Part shown: positions 7,749 through 13,299 of the stretch, one piece after another
Numbering within the stretch: the first letter of the stretch is position 1
Layout of the letters: every line of letters begins with the position of its first letter
NCBI GenBank assembly: GCA_964390645.1
Contig: CAYMLL010000222.1
Span: 1-13,299 of the forward strand
DNA length: 13,299 nucleotides
Reading direction: 5' to 3'
Source of the DNA: CAYMLL01 sp964390645
Lineage (GTDB): Bacteria > Planctomycetota > UBA8108
Notes under the pieces: model-generated
The model's input: the letters and a program-made list of their open reading frames with translations, nothing else
What the model was told of the DNA's origin: nothing
Database searches by the model: none
Translations under genes and position numbers: made by a program

Positions 7749-10685
7749 ATGCCCGTCTCGTCCCGTCTCCAGGTCGTGATCACGACCGTTCTGCTGCTCG
7801 TCGGCGTCCTCGGCGTGACGATCTCTGCGCGAGCCGACGGTGCTCCCGACGTCGTGAGGCGGGCCCCGTGGACGACGTCGCGAGTCCGCGGCACACCGGG
7901 ACCGCCGGCGCCGTACAGGATCGTCGACTCGTTCCCGGGGCTGCGCTTCGACCGACCGGTGTCCATCGCACGTGTGCCGGGAACGGATCGGCTCATCGTC
8001 GCGGAGTTCGGCGGTCGCCTGCTCGCGTTGCCGGCGGATCGAGCCTCCGCGGAGGTGACGAGCGTTCTCGATCTGCGAGACACCGTGCCCGGTAAGCCAC
8101 GAGCAGAGGTCGGCTTCTCGGTCTTCGACTTCACGTTTCACCCCCGCTTTGTCGAGAACCGTCAGGTCTTCCTCGTCTACAACGGTCCGGGGAAGCAGCC
8201 GCGAACGAGAGTCTCGAGGTTCGAGGCGACGAGGGACGATCCGCCTCGCATCCTCGCGGATACCGAGAAGGTGATCCTTCGCTGGCGAGCCGGAGGACAC
8301 AACGGGTCGTGCATCCGTTTCGGCAAGGAGGGCTTCCTCTACGTCTCGACGGGAGACGGTGTCGGGCCGAACCCGCCGGATCGAAACGGCTGGGCCCAGG
8401 ACGTCACCGACCTCCACGGTGCCGTGCTGCGCATCGACGTCGATCGCGAGGTCGCCGGTCACTCCTACGCGATTCCTGCCGACAATCCGTTCCGCGGCAA
8501 GCCGCCGGCGCGTCCTGAGATCTGGGCCTACGGCTTTCGCAACCCGTGGCGCATGGCGTTCGATCACCGTAGCGGCGAGCTCTGGCTCGGCGACGTCGGC
8601 TGGGAGACGTGGGAGATGGTCCACCGCGTCGTGCGTGGCGGCAACTACGGCTGGAGCGTCATGGAAGGGCGCATGCCTCAGCGCGGCGATGTGACACCCG
8701 GGCCGACGCCGATTCTGCCGCCGGTGAAGGATCATCCCCGGTCCGAGGCAAACTCGATCACCGGAGGCATCGTCTACGACGGGTCGAAGCATGCGGACCT
8801 CGACGGCTTCTTCATCTACGGCGACTACGTCACCGGAACGATCTGGGGGCTGCGTGCGAGCGGCGAGGACGAGTACACGCACCGCGAGCTCGTCGACACC
8901 GATCTCCGGATCATCGCGTTCGCCCAGGGTCGCCGCGGCGAGATCTGGGTGCTCGACTTCGACAACCACGAGAAGGTCTACGAGCTCGTACCCGCCGGTA
9001 AGAGGCGGGACTTGCCGCCTTTCCCGCGTCGCCTGAGCGAGACCGGGCTCTTCTCGTCGATCGCGAACCTGACGCCCGCGCCTGGAGTCGTTCCGTACTC
9101 GATCACCGCCGAGCCGTGGATGGACGGCGCGTCCGCGAGACGCTTCGTCGCCATTCCCGGCAGCGGGGGTGTCACGAAATCCGCGACGGTCGGAGCGATC
9201 TGGGACTATCCCGACGGGACCGTGCTCGTGCGCTCGCTCTCCTTTCCCGAGGACAGTCCTCGCGGCGAGTTTCGCGTCGAGACGCAGCTGCTTCACCGCG
9301 AGGACGGCGGCTGGCGACCGTACACCTACGCGTGGGACGCTTCGCAACTCGACGCGGAGCTGATCGGACCCTCGGGCGAGACGCGCGACGTCTTCGTTCC
9401 CGACCCTGCCGCGTCGGGCAAGAGTGTGCACCGCGTGTGGCGTTACGGCGGGCGCTCCGAGTGCAACCTCTGCCACAACGCGCCCATCGGCTCCGTGCTC
9501 GGCTTCGACGCTGCGCAGCTGGATCGACCCGTCGACGGGGATCCGGGCAGGAACCAGATCCGAGGCCTCGTCGAGCTGGGAGTGCTCGCTGACGAGGCCT
9601 CGAAGGCCGGCACGAAGCGCATGAGGCTCTTCGATCCCCACGACGGGAAGGCTCCGTTCGAAGAGCGTGTGCGCTCGTATCTTCATGTCAACTGTGGAGT
9701 CTGCCACAACCACGGTGGCGACACGACGATCAGCATCTTCTTTCGCCGCGAGCTCGAGCTGGAGCAGATGAAGGTGCTTCGGCGTCCGGGTGTCGGCCAC
9801 TTCGGGGTCACCGACTCGCGCGTCGTCGGGCCCGGCGACCCGTACGGATCCATCGTCCTTTACCGCATGTCTAAGCTCGGCTACGCGAGGATGCCGCACG
9901 TTGGATCGCGCGTCGTCGACTCGCGAGGTGTCGCGTTGATCCATGACTGGATCACCAGGCTGCGTGGCGCGAAGGCGCCGAAGATCGATCTCGAAGATCA
10001 GAGCGCGCTCATGGCTCTGGCGTCGGGAGAGGTGAGTAACGACGCGATCGATCGGCTCCTCTCGACGACGCGAGGAGCGATGGCTGCGCTCGTCCGCGTT
10101 CATCAAGGCTCGATGTCCGACGCCGTGAGGAGGGCGCTTATCGAGGCAAGCCAGCGGAGCCCGAGCTCCGACATCCGGCAGATCTTCGAGACCTTCATCC
10201 CCGAGGCCCGCCGCTCGAAGCGACTCGGAGGGAGCTTTCAGCTCGAGACCGTGCTCCGGCTCGAGGGCGATGCCGCGCGCGGCAAGCTGATCTTCCAGAG
10301 CGACTCGAGCCGCTGCCGCTCGTGTCATGTCGTCGGGGGGAAGAAGGGAGAAGGACTCGGCCCGGATCTGCGGGAGATCGGCAAGAAGTATGCTCGTGCG
10401 GAGCTCCTGCGCCACATCGTGCTCCCGGCGGACAAGATCGAGGACGCGTTCGCGACCTGGGTGGCGGTGACGAGGACAGGGGAGGCTCACACGGGGCTGC
10501 TCGTCGAGAAGACCGCCGAGAAGGTCGTCATCAAGAATGCCGACCGCAAGCTCGTGACGCTGGATGCGCGGAACGTCCAGGTGCTCGAGAAGGGCGCGGT
10601 CTCGATGATGCCGGAGCTCCTGCTGCGGGACATGACGGCGAGGGAGGCCGCGGATCTGCTGACGTACCTGATGTCGTTGCGTTGA
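7749..10685 (+). CDS. PQQ-type sugar dehydrogenase (GSDH) fused to diheme and monohaem cytochrome c domains
   Basis: This is a 978-residue exported protein. A signal peptide covers residues 1-29 (hydrophobic run about 9-25, cleavage after ARA). About 50-420 is a glucose/sorbosone-dehydrogenase beta-propeller with the GHNGSCIRFG block (His184, the probable catalytic base by analogy with soluble glucose dehydrogenase) and YGFRNPWR (Arg264). About 430-740 resembles the HNE_0200/SO2930-type diheme domain, with CNLCH (572-576) and CGVCH (649-653). About 840-978 is a planctomycete-type haem domain with CRSCH (856-860) and GLGPDLREIGKKY. It probably oxidises a sugar or related alcohol in the periplasm and passes electrons through its own haems. 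ATG 7749 is preferred because it begins the signal peptide and has GAGGAG (7731-7736) 12 nt upstream; ATG 7704 is an alternative. The domains are clear; substrate and cofactor are inferred. Confidence 0.92.
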   Translation: MPVSSRLQVVITTVLLLVGVLGVTISARADGAPDVVRRAPWTTSRVRGTPGPPAPYRIVDSFPGLRFDRPVSIARVPGTDRLIVAEFGGRLLALPADRASAEVTSVLDLRDTVPGKPRAEVGFSVFDFTFHPRFVENRQVFLVYNGPGKQPRTRVSRFEATRDDPPRILADTEKVILRWRAGGHNGSCIRFGKEGFLYVSTGDGVGPNPPDRNGWAQDVTDLHGAVLRIDVDREVAGHSYAIPADNPFRGKPPARPEIWAYGFRNPWRMAFDHRSGELWLGDVGWETWEMVHRVVRGGNYGWSVMEGRMPQRGDVTPGPTPILPPVKDHPRSEANSITGGIVYDGSKHADLDGFFIYGDYVTGTIWGLRASGEDEYTHRELVDTDLRIIAFAQGRRGEIWVLDFDNHEKVYELVPAGKRRDLPPFPRRLSETGLFSSIANLTPAPGVVPYSITAEPWMDGASARRFVAIPGSGGVTKSATVGAIWDYPDGTVLVRSLSFPEDSPRGEFRVETQLLHREDGGWRPYTYAWDASQLDAELIGPSGETRDVFVPDPAASGKSVHRVWRYGGRSECNLCHNAPIGSVLGFDAAQLDRPVDGDPGRNQIRGLVELGVLADEASKAGTKRMRLFDPHDGKAPFEERVRSYLHVNCGVCHNHGGDTTISIFFRRELELEQMKVLRRPGVGHFGVTDSRVVGPGDPYGSIVLYRMSKLGYARMPHVGSRVVDSRGVALIHDWITRLRGAKAPKIDLEDQSALMALASGEVSNDAIDRLLSTTRGAMAALVRVHQGSMSDAVRRALIEASQRSPSSDIRQIFETFIPEARRSKRLGGSFQLETVLRLEGDAARGKLIFQSDSSRCRSCHVVGGKKGEGLGPDLREIGKKYARAELLRHIVLPADKIEDAFATWVAVTRTGEAHTGLLVEKTAEKVVIKNADRKLVTLDARNVQVLEKGAVSMMPELLLRDMTAREAADLLTYLMSLR

Positions 10686-10733
10686 ACGACGCTGCGGGGA
10701 GTCCAGAGGGCGGGGCCGTTCCGCGGACGCGGC

Positions 10734-11225
10734 TCACCGGCTGCCGAGCGTGTGCGAGACCGGCGCCGCCGTTAGCACGCGCTCCGTGGACGCGAAGTAG
10801 CGCGCGACGAGCGTCACGTCCCCGCGGACCGGCGTGCCGTCGTCCCATCGCAAGATCAGCGTGTACGAGATGCCGACGTAGGACCGTGCGGCGAAGGCCT
10901 CCAGCTCGCGCGCCTCGTAGCGCCAGGTCTTCAGCGGCGGGACGTCTGCGGTGACGAGCTCCGGGTCGACGCCTTCGTACAGCGACAGCTCGAGGGCCCC
11001 ATCGCTGATCCTGATCGCCTTCGGGGCCGCGCGGCTCAGCGCGTAGACCTTGATGAGGAAGCCGTCCGCGCCGGGCTTGCCGTCGAAGTTCCGGGCAGTC
11101 GGCGTCGTCACCAGACGGATCGTGTCGACGCGCCGTGTCGAGTCGTCATCCCCGGGGAGGAGCTGGCAGCCGACGACGGCCGGGAAGGTCGTCAGGAGAG
11201 CGACGCACCGGAAACTGGCTCTCAT
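10734..11225 (-). CDS. Small lipoprotein of unknown function, coupled to the secretin gene
   Basis: This is a 163-residue protein with a clear lipoprotein signal: a short Arg-containing n-region, a hydrophobic core, then the lipobox VVGC with Cys20. The next residue is Gln, not Asp, so under the Lol sorting rule of proteobacteria it would go to the outer membrane. The mature part looks beta-rich, with NFDGKPGADGFLIKVY, a LELSLYEG segment, LKTWRYEARELEAF and an ISYTLILRWDDG strand pattern near the end. I do not recognise a named domain, though proteins of this look occur in planctomycetes. Its ATG overlaps the secretin stop (ATGA, 11222-11225), and an AAGGGA site lies in the secretin tail just upstream, so it is almost certainly co-translated with the secretin. 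A role as a secretin-associated lipoprotein (pilotin-like or a C-ring partner) is attractive but unproven. Its 3' end converges on the dehydrogenase gene with a 48-bp gap. Confidence 0.85.
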   Translation of the reverse strand: MRASFRCVALLTTFPAVVGCQLLPGDDDSTRRVDTIRLVTTPTARNFDGKPGADGFLIKVYALSRAAPKAIRISDGALELSLYEGVDPELVTADVPPLKTWRYEARELEAFAARSYVGISYTLILRWDDGTPVRGDVTLVARYFASTERVLTAAPVSHTLGSR

Positions 11226-13299
11226 GGCTCGTTCCCTTCATCAGCCTTGACGTCCTCGACGTCCTCGACGTCCTCGACGTCCTCGTCGCTTCCCTTCGCG
11301 TCGTCATCGAGCCCGTCGCTCGCCGGTCTGGCGGGCTCGGGCTCGTTCGCATGGCGCCGCGCGTCGACTCCTCGGGCCTTGAGCTCGTCGATGAGCCTTA
11401 TCTGTTTCTTGTCGCGTCCTTCTCCGACGTCGATTTCCGTCGCGTCGATCGCGTCCGCGGTCGTCTTGTCAGCATCGCGTACGTTGGTGATCACGTGAGG
11501 TGTCAGGATGATCAGCAGCTCGGTGCGCTTGCGGGTCACCGTTCGGCTCTTGAAGAGTTGCCCGAGGAACGGGATGTCGCCGAGAAGCGGGATCTTCTCC
11601 TCGCGCTCGTCGTCGGAAGTCGACACGAGCCCGCCGATGAGGATCGTGTGGCCGTCCTGAACGCTGACCGTCGTCGACGCCCTGCGCTCGTTGAAGATCG
11701 GCGCGGTCAGGCCGTTGCCGAAGTTGACGCTCGAGCTCGACAGCGAGCTGATCTCGGGCGCAAGCTCCATGCGCACGAATCCGTCCGGGCTGATGCGAGG
11801 CGTCACCTCCATGATCACGCCGACCTGGCGGTAGTCGATGACGTTGTTGACGTTGCCGAGCTCGGTCGTCACGCTGCCGGAGACCTGGGGCACGCGCTGT
11901 CCGATGTTGATCGACGCCGTCTGGTTGTCCGCGGCGAGGATCTGCGGGCGGCTGAGCACCTCGAGGCGACCGTCGGAGTGCAGCGCCCGCAGCAGGAAGT
12001 CGAAGTCACTTCCGGAGACCGCCGCGGAGAAGCCGCCGAAGGTGGCGAGGTCGGACGGGATGCCGAAGTCGGTGCCGGTAAGGACCTCCCGCCCGTCGAC
12101 CTGTGGGGTCGCCTGCCACTCGACACCGAGGTCGAGCGAGTCGTCGAGGGTCACCTCGGCGAGCAGCACCTGGATCAGGACCTGCGGCTGCGGCTGGTCG
12201 AGGTCATCGATTAGCTCGTGCAGTTCCTCGAAGAAGCGCGGTGTCGCGGAAAGGAGAAGCGTGTTCGAGGCTTCGTCGCCGACGATCGCGACCTCCTCCT
12301 CGAGGGCCTGCTCGATCGAGCCACCGGTCGTCGTGTCCGCGACCTGTGCGAAGCTCTGGCGTCGCTGGGTGAGGAAGCTCGACAGCGCGGCCGCGACCGA
12401 GGTCGCCTGCGCGTTCTTGAGGCGGTAGACCTCGGTCTTCTGCTCGCGCGCGGGGCTGGAGTCGAGCTCCTCGATGATCTCCCGGGCGAGCTCTACGTAG
12501 TGGTCGGTGCCGCCGACGAGGATGCTGTTCGTGCGCGAGTCGACAGTGATCGACAGCGCCGCGCGCTCCGCGCTGCCTACGGTCGCGGTTCCCGGACCGT
12601 AGGCGCTCGGTCCGGGAGGGGGCGCGTTGTCGTTGTTCGCCGCCGTCGGATTCACCAGACGGTAGTGGACGGAGCGGTCGGCAGTGTCTCCCGCGGCCGC
12701 CCCGAGCGTGGTCTGCAAGCGAAAGAGCTGCAGAAGGATGTCCGCCATCTGTCGCGCGTCCGCGTTCTTCAGCGGGAAGACCTGGATCTTCGCGAGCTGA
12801 GGCGAGCCGGCGTCGAGGTTGAGGATAATCTGCTCGAGGAGCGGCAGGTTCTCCACGGGCGCGGACACTACCAGAGAGTTCGTACGCGTGTCGGGCGTGA
12901 TCAGCACGCCCTCCTGCAGCGCAGACGTGACGAGGTCCTCGCCGTCCTTGCCACGCGTGATGAACTGCAGCCGTCGCTGCAGGGCCGGGCTCTCCTCGGT
13001 CAGAGGAGCCGGCTTCGTGTTGAGAGCGTTCGTCAGGACCGTCGCCAGCTCGGCGGCATCGGCGTGGGCGAGCGGGAAGACGCGGATCTCGGTGACGCGT
13101 GCGATGACATCCGTGTCGAGCTCTTCGGCGAGCTTCTTGATACGGTCGAAGTCGGTGTCGCCAGCCGACACGATCAGCGCGTTGACGCGTGAGTCGGCGG
13201 TGACGGTGACATCGTTCGCGGCGTCGTCGACCGCACCAGTGCTGTAGAGTGCCTCGATTGTCGTCGCGACGTTTTCGGCGTTGGCGCGGACGAGGGGCA
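11222..13299 (-). CDS. Secretin (GspD/PilQ family) outer-membrane channel, N-terminus beyond window
   Basis: The frame stays open to the window edge; 691 residues are visible and the signal peptide and first domains are missing. The GTG at 13171 is an internal valine codon (ALIVSAG), not a start. Four successive N-type secretin domains can be seen, at about residues 1-61, 67-165, 168-280 and 286-367, each built around a VFPLKNADA-like strand/helix and a DSRTNSLLVS-like strand. The third holds a Pro/Asn/Gly-rich insert. The channel domain, about 370-605, contains VLIQVLLAEV, the VPxxxG motif (VPQVSG), DGHTILIGGL and the diagnostic GDIPFLGQLF followed by LLIILTPHV. The last 85 or so residues are an acidic, disordered-looking tail with repeated Glu-Asp-Val. 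The protein would form the outer-membrane pore of a type II secretion or type IV pilus machine; GspD-like architecture is favoured. The partner genes are outside the window. Confidence 0.95.
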   Translation of the reverse strand, partial: PLVRANAENVATTIEALYSTGAVDDAANDVTVTADSRVNALIVSAGDTDFDRIKKLAEELDTDVIARVTEIRVFPLAHADAAELATVLTNALNTKPAPLTEESPALQRRLQFITRGKDGEDLVTSALQEGVLITPDTRTNSLVVSAPVENLPLLEQIILNLDAGSPQLAKIQVFPLKNADARQMADILLQLFRLQTTLGAAAGDTADRSVHYRLVNPTAANNDNAPPPGPSAYGPGTATVGSAERAALSITVDSRTNSILVGGTDHYVELAREIIEELDSSPAREQKTEVYRLKNAQATSVAAALSSFLTQRRQSFAQVADTTTGGSIEQALEEEVAIVGDEASNTLLLSATPRFFEELHELIDDLDQPQPQVLIQVLLAEVTLDDSLDLGVEWQATPQVDGREVLTGTDFGIPSDLATFGGFSAAVSGSDFDFLLRALHSDGRLEVLSRPQILAADNQTASINIGQRVPQVSGSVTTELGNVNNVIDYRQVGVIMEVTPRISPDGFVRMELAPEISSLSSSSVNFGNGLTAPIFNERRASTTVSVQDGHTILIGGLVSTSDDEREEKIPLLGDIPFLGQLFKSRTVTRKRTELLIILTPHVITNVRDADKTTADAIDATEIDVGEGRDKKQIRLIDELKARGVDARRHANEPEPARPASDGLDDDAKGSDEDVEDVEDVEDVKADEGNEP
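11249..11284. repeat. Four tandem copies of a 9-bp unit within the secretin tail
   Basis: GACGTCCTC is repeated four times without change. On the coding (minus) strand it gives the repeated Glu-Asp-Val stretch close to the secretin C-terminus. Because the unit is nine bases, loss or gain of copies would keep the reading frame, so it could vary in length by slippage. Confidence 0.9.

Noticed and set aside
7743..10490. A 915-codon open frame on the minus strand opposite the dehydrogenase/cytochrome gene, and similar long frames opposite other genes (862-2319, 2307-3455 and 4409-5974 minus; 6447-7544, 11135-12214 and 12218-13192 plus)
   Set aside because: They are Arg/Asp/Val/Leu-rich, show no motifs or signals, and lie fully opposite genes with clear families. 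High GC with few stops in the complementary frame explains them.
10686..10733. Short GC inverted repeats between the convergent dehydrogenase and lipoprotein genes as a terminator
   Set aside because: The stems are only four to five pairs with tiny or awkward loops and no T-run; such matches are expected by chance in this sequence.
11249..11284. The 9-bp repeats as a CRISPR or attachment-site signal
   Set aside because: Units are 9 bp with no spacers and encode an in-frame protein repeat.
1..13299. Defence, toxin-antitoxin, phage or transposon modules
   Set aside because: No nuclease, recombinase, transposase, toxin-like small gene pair, terminal repeats or foreign-looking base composition was seen; all genes fit envelope, metabolism or transport families.

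Overview
The window is a gene-dense, high-GC (clearly above 60 %) bacterial chromosome segment with no RNA gene, mobile element or CRISPR array visible. It holds eight protein genes, two of them cut by the window edges, and no gene-free stretch longer than about 180 bases. Several families together point to Planctomycetota or a close PVC relative: the DUF1592/DUF1588/DUF1585 protein paired with a DUF1552 protein, a planctomycete-type C-terminal haem domain, a formylglycine sulfatase, and a secretin followed by a small lipoprotein. This is inferred from gene content only; Myxococcota and Verrucomicrobiota carry some of the same families.

Layout. (1) Positions 1-6004, plus strand: a row of four closely packed genes. 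These are the C-terminal part of a DUF1592/1588/1585 haem-motif protein, a DUF1552 protein with a Tat-like signal (ATGA overlap with the first gene), an M49 dipeptidyl-peptidase III with a lipoprotein-like signal, and a type I sulfatase. All three visible N-termini look exported, so the row looks like an envelope or periplasmic degradation set, although the substrates are unknown. (2) Positions 6087-7571, minus strand: a twelve-helix sodium:neurotransmitter-symporter family transporter, convergent with the sulfatase. An 8-bp inverted repeat lies between their stops. (3) Positions 7749-10685, plus strand, divergent from the transporter: a 978-residue exported protein fusing a PQQ-type sugar dehydrogenase propeller, a diheme domain and a C-terminal monohaem domain. 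A plausible sigma-70-like promoter lies in the gap. (4) Positions 10734-13299, minus strand: a secretin (N-terminus beyond the window) and a 163-residue lipoprotein, joined by an ATGA stop/start overlap.

How they may work together. The transporter could import amino acids, perhaps including those freed by peptidases such as the DPP III homologue, but that link rests only on proximity. The haem-bearing proteins suggest periplasmic oxidation reactions feeding electrons to respiration. The secretin/lipoprotein pair belongs to an outer-membrane secretion or pilus machine whose other genes lie outside the window.

I see no clear sign of an entirely new system. The best leads are the three-part dehydrogenase/cytochrome fusion, an apparently relocated acidic residue at the chloride-site region of the transporter, and the translationally coupled lipoprotein next to the secretin.
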